Part shown: piece after piece, positions 38,514 through 46,847 of the stretch | Position numbering within the stretch: the first letter of the stretch is position 1 | How the letters are laid out: each line of letters begins with the position of its first letter | Origin: UBA7672 sp963718145 | Lineage (GTDB): Bacteria; Pseudomonadota; Alphaproteobacteria; Caulobacterales; Hyphomonadaceae | Length of the DNA stretch: 64,000 nucleotides | Reading direction: 5' to 3' | Assembly (NCBI GenBank): GCA_963718145.1 | Contig: CAVQYJ010000023.1 | Span: forward strand, 372,001 to 436,000 | Translations under genes and position numbers: made by a program | The notes under the pieces: generated by a model | Database searches by the model: none | What the model was told of the DNA's origin: nothing | Seen by the model: only the letters and a program-made list of their open reading frames with translations

Positions 38514-39129
38514 TCAGTAGAGATTGTCCTTCGCGTCCTTCTCCAGAGCGACGTCGATCTGGGCCGGCTCCATGTCGAGCTTCAGCTGGTCGCGGTAGAT
38601 TTCGCCGGCCGTCGGGAAGGCGGTGCGGTCGACATAGCGGTCGGGATTCCACAGCTCGGCGCGCTTGATGGCTTTCTGGCAGTGCAGATAAGCCTCGGTT
38701 ACCTCGATCAGCATCACAGAGCGCGGCGGTTTTCCATCCGCCGTGAAGCGCTGCATCAGTGTCGGGATCGGTCGTCACGCGCGCGAAGCCGTTGACGCGC
38801 AGCGCGTCTTCGAAGCCGGGGATGAAGAAGAGCAGGCCCACGCCGGGGTTGCGGGTGATGTTGGTGAGCGAATCGAGGCGGTTGTTGCCAGGCCGGTCCG
38901 GCATGGCCAGCGTCTTCTCGTCGATCACGTGCACAAAGCCCGGCTCGCCGCCGCGCGGGGACACGTCGCCTGCGCCGTCGGCGCCGCTGCTGCCCATGCA
39001 GAGGAAGGGCGACAGGCCGATGAAGTGCGCAAAATGCTGGTCGATCCGGGCGATATCCTTGCCCACCGCCCCGCCCGCCGGTTTCTTGTAGACGCCGCGC
39101 AGGCCGGCTTCGTCTGTCAAAACAGTCAT
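38514..39129 (-). CDS. Pyridoxamine 5'-phosphate oxidase family protein, MSMEG_1061-like (frameshifted)
   Basis: About 205 residues with a split-barrel flavin- or F420-type fold: KDIARIDQHFAHFIGLSPFLCMGSSGADGAGDVSPRGG, then NRLDSLTNITRNPGVGLLFFIPG. An extra base at 38760 breaks the frame; removing it joins TTDPD to LMQRFTADGKPPRSVMLIEV, and the rest runs to 38514 (EAYLHCQKAIKRAELWNPDRY). Members reduce or oxidise small substrates; none is identifiable here. The gene converges on argH with a three-base gap and is inserted in the usual argH-lptM order. Confidence 0.85.
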
Positions 39130-39272
39130 GAGCGCTTCTTTCGCAACCTGAATTCGCATCCGGAGCAGCTAGTGTAGGGCTGCTGCCATGGTCCTGTCAG
39201 CAGGGAGGCAATTGACACCGCGACCCGCGCCGCTGATCAGCATGGGACTGGGCTTCTACGGAGAGTTCCGCC

Positions 39273-39503
39273 GTGATCCGCATCGCCTTCGTGCTTGGCT
39301 TGTCGGTCCTGTCGCTGGCCGCCTGCGGCCTGCGCGGCGCGCTGGAGCGTCCGGTCCCGCTCTGGGGCAACCCGCCCGACGAAGGACCGCTCGACCCGCG
39401 CAACATCAAGAAGGCCGAGGACGAGGCCAAGGCGAAGAAGGCTGCGGAAGAGGCCGCGCGGAATGCGCCAGCGCCGCCGGCCCAGCCTGTGACGCCGCAG
39501 TAG
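39273..39503 (+). CDS. lptM: LptM-like small lipoprotein
   Basis: A 76-residue lipoprotein: MIRIAFVLGLSVLSLAACG with lipobox LAAC, followed by LRGALERP and a charged Lys/Glu/Ala tail. The CGLRG-LERP start after the lipid-modified cysteine is typical of LptM (YifL), which assists maturation of the outer-membrane LPS translocon LptDE. Gene order between argH and lysA is conserved in many proteobacteria, which supports the call. A GTG start follows GGAG at nine bases. Confidence 0.85.
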   Translation: MIRIAFVLGLSVLSLAACGLRGALERPVPLWGNPPDEGPLDPRNIKKAEDEAKAKKAAEEAARNAPAPPAQPVTPQ

Positions 39504-39508
39504 CAGGT

Positions 39509-39802
39509 CTACTCCGCCGCTTGGGATGGCATGGGCGCGAGCCTCAGGCCGAGCGCGCCCAGCACTTTGAGCACCGTCGACAACTCCGGGTTCCCCTGAT
39601 CGCTTAGCGCACGATAGAGAGCCTCGCGCGTAAGCCCCGTCTCCTGCGCAAGGCGCGTCATGCCGTAGGCCCGCGCGGCGTCGCCGATAGCCGCGGAGAT
39701 CAGTTGCGCATCTCCATCTTCGAATGCCGCTTCGAGATAGAGCGAGATTCGTTCCGGCGTATCGAGCGCCGATCCCACATCCCACGCGCGCGTGACAGCC
39801 AT
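39509..39802 (-). CDS. Antitoxin of a HigBA-like module (HI1420 type, HTH)
   Basis: A 97-residue Xre/Cro-type helix-turn-helix protein: ISLYLEAAFEDGDAQLISAAIGDAARAYGMTRLAQETGLTREALYRALSDQGNPELSTVLKVLGALGLRL. The HTH and ending are those of the HI1420 addiction-module antidote family. It starts two bases after the toxin's stop codon, behind a strong AAGGAGGTG, as usual for toxin-first modules. It should neutralise the toxin and repress the promoter at the palindrome at 40103-40118. It sits between lptM and lysA, which are adjacent in related genomes. Confidence 0.92.
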   Translation of the reverse strand: MAVTRAWDVGSALDTPERISLYLEAAFEDGDAQLISAAIGDAARAYGMTRLAQETGLTREALYRALSDQGNPELSTVLKVLGALGLRLAPMPSQAAE

Positions 39803-39804
39803 GC

Positions 39805-40107
39805 CTACACCTCCTTCGACAGCGCAATCGCCTGCCGGATGTCGCGGTCCTGCGTGCTCTTGTCGCCGCCGACCAACAATATGGCCAACGCCTCGCCACG
39901 CTGAACGAAATAGATACGATAGCCAGGACCGTGATGGATGCGCATCTCGCTCACTCCCTCGCCCACCGGCTGCACATCGCCGGGATTGCCAAGCGACAGT
40001 CGCCTGATCCGCGCAAGAACCTTGGCTCGGCCTCGCTCATCACGCAGGTCCGCGAACCACTGCGAGAAGCCTTCGGTCTCTCGAATCTCGGTGATCGTGA
40101 CTGTAAC
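39805..40107 (-). CDS. RelE/ParE-superfamily toxin (HI1419 type), no canonical start codon
   Basis: The minus-strand frame gives VTITEIRETEGFSQWFADLRD, then GRAKVLARIRRLSLGNPGDVQPVGEGVSEMRIHHGPGYRIYFV and GGDKSTQDRDIRQAIAL, a full-length HI1419-type toxin. Such toxins cleave mRNA or inhibit gyrase. An in-frame TAA lies six bases before the first family residue, and no ATG, GTG or TTG occurs between it and the conserved part. Either an atypical codon is used, or the start was lost through mutation or error. The coordinates given are the open frame, not a certain start. Overlap with the operator is in keeping with tight control. Confidence 0.8.
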   Translation of the reverse strand, partial: VTVTITEIRETEGFSQWFADLRDERGRAKVLARIRRLSLGNPGDVQPVGEGVSEMRIHHGPGYRIYFVQRGEALAILLVGGDKSTQDRDIRQAIALSKEV

Positions 40108-40139
40108 TTATAAGTTACATACAACGAGTTGCGTGTCAA
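40103..40139 (-). promoter_or_regulatory. Operator palindrome and probable promoter of the toxin-antitoxin pair
   Basis: Bases 40103-40118 are a perfect 16-bp palindrome, GTAACTTATAAGTTAC. On the minus strand a TTGACA (40139-40134) stands 16 bases before TAACTT (40117-40112), a weak -10 lying inside the palindrome. Binding of the HTH antitoxin here would occlude the -10 region, giving the usual autorepression. Transcription would start within a few bases of the toxin frame, so the mRNA may be almost leaderless. Confidence 0.75.
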
Positions 40140-40296
40140 GCACGCCCTCCCCGGTTGGCCCCGCCTATCCTCCTAGACGCGCAGCAGCGGTCAATACCCA
40201 CGAGACCATGAGGCCGATGTCGCGAGGCGCGCACCGGGGTGACACCGCGCCCGCCATCGCGTACCTCGCAGCGAACCTGAGCCGGACCCCGCGCCC

Positions 40297-41568
40297 ATGC
40301 ATCACTTCGCCTACCGCAATGGCATCATGCACTGCGAGGACGTGTCGCTGGAGGCGGTGGCGCGCGAGCTGGGGACGCCGGCCTATGTCTATTCCGACGC
40401 GACGCTGCGCCGGCACTACAGCGTACTCGCCGGGGCGTTCGGAAAGAGCAACCTGCTGATCGCCTACGCGATCAAGGCCAACTCCAATCTCGGCGTGATG
40501 GCGACGCTGGCCTCGCTGGGCGCTGGCGCGGACGTGGTTTCGGGCGGCGAATTGATGAAGGCGATGGAGGCGGGCGTGCCCGCCAACCGGATCGTCTTTT
40601 CAGGCGTCGCCAAGACGGAAGCAGAGATGCGCCTCGGACTGGGGCGCGGCATCCACCAGTTCAATGTCGAGAGCCGGCCAGAGCTTCATCGCCTGTCGCG
40701 CATCGCGAGTGAAATGGGAAAGACCGCGCCGATCGCATTCCGCGTGAATCCGCATGTCGAAGCTGGCGGCCATGCGCACATCTCGACGGGCACGCCCGAG
40801 AACAAGTTCGGCATCGCCTGGCACGAGGCGGAGGATTTCTACGAAGAGGCGATCAACCTTCCGGGCATCCAGCCGGTCGGCATCGGCGTCCACATCGGCA
40901 GCCAGATCATGCGGGTCGAACCGCTGCGCACGGCCTGGGACAAGATCGTGGCGCTGGCCCGCTCCCTGCGGGCGCGCTCTTTCCCCATCACGAGAGTCGA
41001 TTTCGGCGGCGGGCTCGGAGTGCCTTACAGGGACGGCGAGGACCCCGACAGCCCGACCATCTACGCCCAGCATGCACGAGAGGCGCTCGGCGACCTCAAC
41101 GTGCAGCTGATCCTGGAACCTGGACGGTTAATCGCCGGCAATGCCGGAGTTTTGATCAGCCGGGTCGAGTACATCAAGGAGCGGGACGGACGCACATTCG
41201 TGGTTCTGGATGCGGGCATGAATGACCTGATGCGGCCTGCCCTTTATGGCGCCTACCACGAGGTGCTGCCGGTCAAATCTCCCGCATTGGGGGCTCCCAG
41301 GGGCGCTGTCGACCTTGTGGGACCCATTTGCGAGAGCACGGACCGCTTCGCCAAGGACCGGTCCATGCCCCCCCTGAAAGAGGGCGACCTGGTGGCCTTC
41401 ATGACAGCGGGCGCATACGGCGCCACATTGTCGTCCCAGTATAATTCGAGACCCCTGGTTGCAGAGGCGCTGGTTCGAGGCGATGCTTGCGTTGTCGTCC
41501 GGCGCCGCCCGACGTTCGAAGAAATGATCGCCCTGGAACGGGCCCCGGATTGGATCGCGAGTGGCTGA
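40297..41568 (+). CDS. lysA: Diaminopimelate decarboxylase
   Basis: A 423-residue fold-type III PLP enzyme that decarboxylates meso-diaminopimelate to L-lysine, the last step of lysine synthesis. It has the PLP lysine in YAIKANSN (Lys60), GADVVSGGEL, GVHIGSQI, FGGGLGVPY, EPGR and the second-subunit cysteine in PICESTD. The stop codon overlaps the next gene's GTG, so translation of the DUF4175 gene is coupled. It belongs to the argH-lptM-lysA cluster, here split by a toxin-antitoxin module upstream. The ATG at 40297 is the family-typical start. Confidence 0.97.
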   Translation: MHHFAYRNGIMHCEDVSLEAVARELGTPAYVYSDATLRRHYSVLAGAFGKSNLLIAYAIKANSNLGVMATLASLGAGADVVSGGELMKAMEAGVPANRIVFSGVAKTEAEMRLGLGRGIHQFNVESRPELHRLSRIASEMGKTAPIAFRVNPHVEAGGHAHISTGTPENKFGIAWHEAEDFYEEAINLPGIQPVGIGVHIGSQIMRVEPLRTAWDKIVALARSLRARSFPITRVDFGGGLGVPYRDGEDPDSPTIYAQHAREALGDLNVQLILEPGRLIAGNAGVLISRVEYIKERDGRTFVVLDAGMNDLMRPALYGAYHEVLPVKSPALGAPRGAVDLVGPICESTDRFAKDRSMPPLKEGDLVAFMTAGAYGATLSSQYNSRPLVAEALVRGDACVVVRRRPTFEEMIALERAPDWIASG

Positions 41569-44380
41569 CGGATTCGGTCTAAGAGAGAAGCTGGACGCCC
41601 GGATCGCCGGAGCGCGCCGCAGCCTCTTCTGGCCCGCTCTTGTCCGCGCCATCGGCCCCACCGCCCTCTGGCTCGGCGCCTTCCTCATCTTCTGGCTCAC
41701 CGGCCTCTATGGCGCGATGCCGCTCGAGGCGCAGGCGACCGCCGGGGTGATCTTCTGGGTCGGCCTCGCCGCCATGGTGCTGGTCAGCCTGCGCGTCTGG
41801 AAGGGACCTTCCGACGACGACGCCCGCGACCTGATCGACAGCACCATCGAAGGCCGTCCCCTGTCCGCCTGGGCGGATCGCCCGGCGCGCACCGACCAGC
41901 AGACCTGGAAACTCTGGCAGGCGCACCGCGACCGCATGGCGGCGCTGGCCGCGAAGATCGGCAAACTCGACGTCGCCCCGCAGTGGAAACAGGCGGATCC
42001 GTTCTGGCTGCGTGCGGTTGCGCCGGCGCTGGTGCTGATCGCGGTGATCGTCGCGGGCGCGGCGACGCCGGACCGTGTGTGGAAGGGCCTGTTCCCCGAT
42101 TTCGGCGCGCTGGTCGGCGCGCACAAGCTGACGATCGAAGCATGGATCACGCCGCCGCCCTATACGGGCTCGGCGCCCTTCGTGTTGACCTCGGGCGAAG
42201 CGGTGAAGGTTCCCGAGCATTCAGAGATCACCCTGCGCGCCATCGGACCAGTCCGGCCGCAGGTGAAGATCTTTCCCGAAGGCCAGCTCGGCGCGACGCT
42301 GCATCCGCAGGCCGGACTTGATGGGGCGTACGAAGCCAAGATCGAAGTCGACCGTCCGATGCGGGTGGTGGTGGACGCCTGGGGCGAGCGCGCGAGCTTC
42401 CCCTTCACCATCATCCCGGACACGACGCCGACCGTTTCCTTCGTCGAGCCGCCCAAGCTGGGCGAGGGCGACCGCACCGACTTCAAGTACAAGCTGGCGG
42501 ACGATTACGGCGTCGAGAAGCTGGAGCTGGTGTTCATCCGCACCGACACGCCGGCCGAGGCCGGCACGGTGGAAGACGCCGGCACGGTGATCGACACCGT
42601 GACGCTATCGCCCAAGGAAGAGGAAGGGGCGTTCTCGCAGGACCTGGTGCGACATCGCTGGGCCGGGCTCGACCTGAAGGTGAAACTGCGCGCGACCGAT
42701 GCGTCGGGCGCGTTCGGCGAGAGCGCCGTGGTCGACTATCACCTGCCGGAGAAGATCTTCCTGCAGCCGATCTCGCGCGCCGTACAGGAAGAGCGCGCCA
42801 CGCTGCTGCGCGAATGGCGGCCCTACACGATCCCCGAGGGCGAGGATGATTTCACCGCTGTCAAAGGCCGCGGCTATGACGCCTTCGCCGCCGAAGCCGC
42901 CTCGCGCATGCGCTACGCGCCCGAGGGCGTGAAACTGGCCGCGCTGATGATCGACAGCCTCACCTATGCGCCTGGCGAATACTTCCAGGACCCGATCATC
43001 TTCATGGGCCTGCGCAATGCGCGCGCCATCATCGATTCCGCCCGCTCGAAGGAAGAGGCCGACTCGGCCGAAGGCCTGCTGTGGGACATCGCCCTGCGCG
43101 CCGAATACGGCAGCCTCGCCGACGCGACCGCCGCGCTTGAAGCCGCCCGCCGCGCGCTGGAAGACGCGCTGCGCCGCGGGGCCAGCGAAGACGAGATCAA
43201 GCGCCTGATGGACATGTACGAGCAGGCTGTCGAGAACTACCTCGCCGCCAAGATGGCCGAGGCGCTGCGCAACGGCAACGTGCAGGACGGTCCCGACCAG
43301 CAGGGCGGCCCGCAGGCCGGCGGCATGCAGATGGGCGATGACGAACTCACTCGCATGCTTCAGGCCCTGCGCGATCTTGCCGAGACCGGCGCACGCGACC
43401 AGGCCCGGCAGCTTCTCTCCGACATGCAGCGCCTGCTCGACCGCATGGAGAACATGCAGATCACGCGCGGACGCAGCGGCGGCGGCCAGCAGCAGGACGG
43501 TCCGATGAGCCGGGCGCTGAACCGTGCGCTGCAGGAGACCAACCGCGCGCTCAACGACCAGCGCGACCTCAACGACCAGACCGACCAGGCGCAGCGCGAC
43601 GGCAGCCCCCAACGCGGCCAGCAGCTTGCCGACCAGCAGCGCGCCCTGCGCGAGCGCCTCGAACAGCAGCAGCGTTCCGGCGGCGGCCAGGGCCAGCAGC
43701 AACAACAGGGTCAAGGACAGCAGCAGGGCCAGCAAGGCCAGGGACAAGGACAGGGCCAGCAGGGCCAGCAGCCTGGACAAGGTCAGGGCCAACAACAAGG
43801 CCAGGGTCAGCCGGGCCAGGGACAAGGCCAGCAGCCCGGCCAGGGCCAGCAACAGGGTCAGGGCGGGCAAGGCAACCAGCCAGGCAACCGTCCCGGACAG
43901 GGCGGCCCGCAAGGCCAGGGCAACCAGAACGCCGATCGCGGGGGCAATGGCGGCGCGCCGGGCCGTCCGGGCGTCAACGCCGACGGCACCTATGGCCAGG
44001 AAAACGGCCGCAGCCGCCAGCTCCTCGGCAACGCCATCGAGATGCAGCGCAGGGCCGAGGATGCGCTGCGCCGCGGCGATTTCCAGGCTGCGCGCGAGGC
44101 CCAGCAGCAGGCTATGGCCGCACTGCAGGACCGCAGCAGCGAACTTGCCAAGCTGAACGACGAGAATGACCCGGAAGCGCGCGAACAGCGTGACCAGCGC
44201 GATATCCTTGGCCGGCTCAACAGCGGCGAGAGCGGCTATGGCGAAAACATCAAGATCCCGGACGAGGTGGAACGCGACCGGGCGCGCAACATCCGCGACG
44301 AGATCCGCCGCCGCGCCGGTAACCGGGCCCTCACCAAGGAAGAGCTCGACTACCTCAACAGGCTGCTGCAGTTCTTCTAG
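41561..44380 (+). CDS. DUF4175/TIGR02302 family membrane protein with Gln/Gly-rich segment
   Basis: A 939-residue protein conserved in alphaproteobacteria next to lysA; function unknown. Two to three membrane helices lie within residues 25-85 and one near 160-180, followed by a large beta-rich domain with immunoglobulin-like repeats. A helical region follows, then a Gln/Gly/Pro-rich low-complexity tract (about residues 705-790, from about nt 43680 to 43930) made of GQ repeats. A conserved helical end contains MQRRAEDALRRGDFQAAREAQQQAM. The GTG start overlaps lysA by eight bases. It is likely an inner-membrane protein with a large periplasmic domain, in the envelope. Confidence 0.88.
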   Translation: MADGFGLREKLDARIAGARRSLFWPALVRAIGPTALWLGAFLIFWLTGLYGAMPLEAQATAGVIFWVGLAAMVLVSLRVWKGPSDDDARDLIDSTIEGRPLSAWADRPARTDQQTWKLWQAHRDRMAALAAKIGKLDVAPQWKQADPFWLRAVAPALVLIAVIVAGAATPDRVWKGLFPDFGALVGAHKLTIEAWITPPPYTGSAPFVLTSGEAVKVPEHSEITLRAIGPVRPQVKIFPEGQLGATLHPQAGLDGAYEAKIEVDRPMRVVVDAWGERASFPFTIIPDTTPTVSFVEPPKLGEGDRTDFKYKLADDYGVEKLELVFIRTDTPAEAGTVEDAGTVIDTVTLSPKEEEGAFSQDLVRHRWAGLDLKVKLRATDASGAFGESAVVDYHLPEKIFLQPISRAVQEERATLLREWRPYTIPEGEDDFTAVKGRGYDAFAAEAASRMRYAPEGVKLAALMIDSLTYAPGEYFQDPIIFMGLRNARAIIDSARSKEEADSAEGLLWDIALRAEYGSLADATAALEAARRALEDALRRGASEDEIKRLMDMYEQAVENYLAAKMAEALRNGNVQDGPDQQGGPQAGGMQMGDDELTRMLQALRDLAETGARDQARQLLSDMQRLLDRMENMQITRGRSGGGQQQDGPMSRALNRALQETNRALNDQRDLNDQTDQAQRDGSPQRGQQLADQQRALRERLEQQQRSGGGQGQQQQQGQGQQQGQQGQGQGQGQQGQQPGQGQGQQQGQGQPGQGQGQQPGQGQQQGQGGQGNQPGNRPGQGGPQGQGNQNADRGGNGGAPGRPGVNADGTYGQENGRSRQLLGNAIEMQRRAEDALRRGDFQAAREAQQQAMAALQDRSSELAKLNDENDPEAREQRDQRDILGRLNSGESGYGENIKIPDEVERDRARNIRDEIRRRAGNRALTKEELDYLNRLLQFF

Positions 44381-44389
44381 GACATCCCA

Positions 44390-45028
44390 GTGGCTCACGA
44401 TCACGGCCACGACGAGGACGATCACGACAACGACCTCGATCCCATGGCCGCGCGCGTCCGCGCGCTTGAGACCATCCTCACGGAAAAAGGCCTGATCGAC
44501 CCCGGCGCGATCGACGCCATCGTCGACATCTACGAGACGAAGGTCGGCCCACGGAATGGCGCCCGGGTCGTCGCCGAGGCGTGGAGCGACCCCGCCTTTG
44601 CCGACTGGCTGAAGCGCGACGCCACGGCGGCTATCGCCTCGCTGGGCTATGCAGGCCGGCAAGGCGAGCACATGCAGGCCGTGTTCAATACGCCGGACAC
44701 CCACAACCTTGTCGTGTGCACGCTGTGCTCCTGCTATCCGTGGTCGGTGCTGGGGCTGCCGCCGGTCTGGTACAAGTCGCCGCCCTATCGCTCGCGCGCG
44801 GTCATCGATCCCCGCGGCGTGCTGGCGGAGTTCGGCCTCGACCTGCCCACGGACAGGCACGTGCGCGTGTGGGATTCGACGGCGGAGCTTCGCTATCTCG
44901 TCGTGCCGCTGAGGCCGCAGGGAACAGACGGCCTGTCGAAGGACGAGCTTGCGGCGCTGGTGACGCGGGATTCGATGATCGGGACCGGGTTGCCGCTGGC
45001 GCCTTCTCCACCAAGGACAGGGCCATGA
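44390..45028 (+). CDS. nthA: Nitrile hydratase subunit alpha, cobalt type
   Basis: A 212-residue subunit that carries the metal and hydrates nitriles to amides. The claw-setting motif is CTLCSC (residues 110-115), the Thr form typical of Co(III) enzymes; iron enzymes have Ser there. The N-terminus is rich in His and Asp (HDHGHDEDDHD). The GTG start is nine bases after the stop of the DUF4175 gene, and the stop overlaps the beta subunit ATG (ATGA), so the genes are likely read from one transcript. The alpha subunit needs post-translational oxidation of the cysteines for activity. Confidence 0.95.
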   Translation: MAHDHGHDEDDHDNDLDPMAARVRALETILTEKGLIDPGAIDAIVDIYETKVGPRNGARVVAEAWSDPAFADWLKRDATAAIASLGYAGRQGEHMQAVFNTPDTHNLVVCTLCSCYPWSVLGLPPVWYKSPPYRSRAVIDPRGVLAEFGLDLPTDRHVRVWDSTAELRYLVVPLRPQGTDGLSKDELAALVTRDSMIGTGLPLAPSPPRTGP

Positions 45029-45684
45029 ACAGGCCACACGATGTCGGCGGGCAGATGGGCTTTGGACCGGTGGCGCCCGAGCCAGATGAGCCGTTCTTCC
45101 ATGCAGAGTGGGAGAAGCGCGCGCTTGGCCTCGTTATCAGCGCCGGCGGCATGGGCGCGTGGACGATCGACGAGAGCCGGCACGCGCGTGAGAGCCTGGC
45201 GCCGGCGGTCTACTACGCTTCGAGCTATTACGAGATCTGGACGCGCGGGCTCGAGACGTTGCTGCAGCGGCACGGCTTCGTGACGGCGGCGGACCTAGCG
45301 GCGGGCCATGCGGTGGATCCGGGGCGGACGCCCAGGCGCTTGCTCAAGGCGGATCAGGCGGCCGCCGCCATGGCGCGCGGCGGTCCCTGCAACCGGGCTG
45401 TGACGACGCCGCCGAGATTTGCAGCAGGCCAGCGCGTGCGCGCGCGCAACATGCATCCAGAGCATCACACGCGCCTGCCTCGCTATGCGCGCGGGAGGAT
45501 GGGCATGATTGAGGCGGTGCGCGAGGGCTATGTCCTGCCCGACAGCAATGCGCATGGCCGCGGCGAGAATCCGGAATGGGTCTACACGGTCGCCTTCACT
45601 GGCCGGGAACTCTGGGGCGGCGAGGCCGACCCTGCCCTCACCGTCAGCATCGATGCATGGGAGAGCTATCTTGAACCGGTCTGA
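45025..45684 (+). CDS. nthB: Nitrile hydratase subunit beta
   Basis: A 219-residue beta subunit: MNRPHDVGGQMGFGPVAPEPDEPFFHAEWEKRALGL is a family-typical start, and the C-terminal SH3-like part holds RVRARNMHPEHHTRLPRYARGRMG and WVYTVAFTGRELWG. It forms the active-site cavity with the alpha subunit; the two arginines that hydrogen-bond the oxidised cysteines come from this subunit. It is coupled to alpha by a 4-base overlap and overlaps the accessory gene downstream by 14 bases. Confidence 0.95.
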   Translation: MNRPHDVGGQMGFGPVAPEPDEPFFHAEWEKRALGLVISAGGMGAWTIDESRHARESLAPAVYYASSYYEIWTRGLETLLQRHGFVTAADLAAGHAVDPGRTPRRLLKADQAAAAMARGGPCNRAVTTPPRFAAGQRVRARNMHPEHHTRLPRYARGRMGMIEAVREGYVLPDSNAHGRGENPEWVYTVAFTGRELWGGEADPALTVSIDAWESYLEPV

Positions 45685-46000
45685 GCCGCGCCTGCCGCCC
45701 GGCGCCGCCGAGCCCGTGTTCGAGGAACCGTGGCAGGCGACGGCATTTGCGATGACCCTGCACCTGCACGAGCGCGGCCTGTTCGAATGGTCCGAATGGG
45801 CCGAGGCGCTGGGCGAGCAGGTGAAGTCCGGCGAGCCCTACTACGAATGCTGGCTGCACGCGCTGGAGACGCTGCTGGCGCGCAGGGCGCTGGCGCCGCC
45901 GCAGGAGGTAGAGCGCGTCGCGGCTGCATGGATACGCGCGGCGCACGCGACGCCGCACGGCCAAGCGATTGCCCTGGAGAATGATCCGGAGCACCTCTGA
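45671..46000 (+). CDS. Nitrile hydratase accessory (cobalt activator) protein
   Basis: A 109-residue protein of the p14K/NHase-activator family, related to the beta subunit N-terminus: FEEPWQATAFAMTLHLHERGLFEWSEWAEALGEQVKSG and YYECWLHALETLLARR. These chaperones form a complex with apo-alpha and exchange it in with cobalt. I choose a TTG at 45671 behind GGGAGAG, 14 bases before the end of the beta gene; an ATG at 45653 is an alternative. The complete alpha-beta-activator set supports a working cobalt enzyme. Confidence 0.9.
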   Translation: MNRSEPRLPPGAAEPVFEEPWQATAFAMTLHLHERGLFEWSEWAEALGEQVKSGEPYYECWLHALETLLARRALAPPQEVERVAAAWIRAAHATPHGQAIALENDPEHL

Positions 46001-46061
46001 CCATTGCTGGACGTCGTAATGCATGGTGCATTCAACAATGCTGATGATGCAAGGTTGGGGG

Positions 46062-46569
46062 ATGCAGTCTGCCAGACGCTGTAATCATCGCAGGCGCAAA
46101 TGGCGCCGGGAAGACGACGTTTGCGCGCCGCCTGCTGCCAGCCGTCCACCCCGGCTGCGCCTTTCTCAACGCCGATGAAATTCAGCGTGAGGGCCCTGCT
46201 TTCTCGACTCCGACGGCTGCCGGCCGCGAGTTGTTGCGGCGACTGGCGAATCGAGTTGCAGCGGCTGACAGCTTCGCTATCGAAACTACTTTGTCTTCCT
46301 CGATCTACGCTCGCCGGCTGCCATCCTGGCGACGTGGTGGGTACACAACCTGGCTGTATTTTCTGGAGGTCCGCACCGTTGATCTCGCTGTGGCGCGCGT
46401 AGCGCAACGTGTTGCTGCTGGAGGCCACAGCATCGCGGAAACAGACATACGCCGCCGGCATGCTCGGGGCCTGAAACTGTTTCCGGCCTACCTGGCGCTG
46501 GTAGATGCGTGGTATCATTTCCAAGTTGATCAGAAAGGCTCTGTCCTTGTCGCGTACCAAGACCCCTGA
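46062..46569 (+). CDS. Zeta-toxin-like P-loop kinase (start in doubt)
   Basis: The product PDAVIIAGANGAGKTTFARRLLP, with FLNADEIQREGPAF and ETTLSSSIYARRLP, then YFLEVRTVDLAVARVAQRVAAGGHSIAETDIRRRH, is a zeta-toxin-like small kinase (COG4185 type); members phosphorylate peptidoglycan precursors or other nucleotides. The Walker A is GANGAGKTT. The frame has no ATG, GTG or TTG after an upstream stop; its first possible start is CTG at 46069. An ATG at 46062 joins if one base at 46066-46070 is removed (MQLPDAVII). A small gene overlapping the 3' end may be its partner. Confidence 0.8.
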
Positions 46570-46708
46570 CAATTGTCCGAAGGCGCCCAGCAAGGTTGCG
46601 TTGATCCGGGAAGCAATGCGGCGCGCAACCAAGGACGCTACCAAAGGCACGAAGGAGGCCCGCTCAGGCCGCTATTTTTTGAAAGGCGGGCGTGCGGCGG
46701 CCGAATAG
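46547..46708 (+). CDS. Small basic protein overlapping the zeta-like gene, possible antitoxin
   Basis: A 53-residue protein from a TTG at 46547: SRTKTPDNCPKAPSKVALIREAMRRATKDATKGTKEARSG and a Gly/Ala tail. It begins about 20 bases before the kinase's stop, with AAAGG upstream. The helix VALIREAMRRATKDA is amphipathic and the gene position fits a toxin-antitoxin partner, but I know no named family, and in related kinases the partner is usually upstream. Treat as a candidate. Confidence 0.4.
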   Translation: MSRTKTPDNCPKAPSKVALIREAMRRATKDATKGTKEARSGRYFLKGGRAAAE

Positions 46709-46759
46709 GGCGGCGCACGCGACGCCGCACGGCCAGGCGATTGCCCTGGAGAATGATCC

Positions 46760-46847
46760 GGAGCGCGCGCCGCCCTTCGCGTAGTTCAGGGCGTTCGTGG
46801 CTTGATCTGGTCCACCGGGCCAGATCATCCGCTGCGCGGACCGCTCC
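46760..46847. repeat. Diverged copy of the palindromic element found in uvrB
   Basis: The stretch CGGGCGTTCGT...GATCTGGTCC-ACC-GGGCCAGATC (46804-46826), then ATCCGCTGCGCGGACC, resembles 23490-23560: the same order of a GGTCC-containing palindrome, GTCCGCTGCGCGGAC-like hairpin and CTCAC end. The element ends exactly at the stop codon of the phosphoribosyltransferase gene, as the other copy ends at uvrB's tail. Confidence 0.6.

Noticed and set aside
42605..45037. 810-codon minus-strand open frame opposite DUF4175 and nitrile hydratase genes
   Set aside because: Antisense shadow; the plus strand has clear family motifs and coupled starts.
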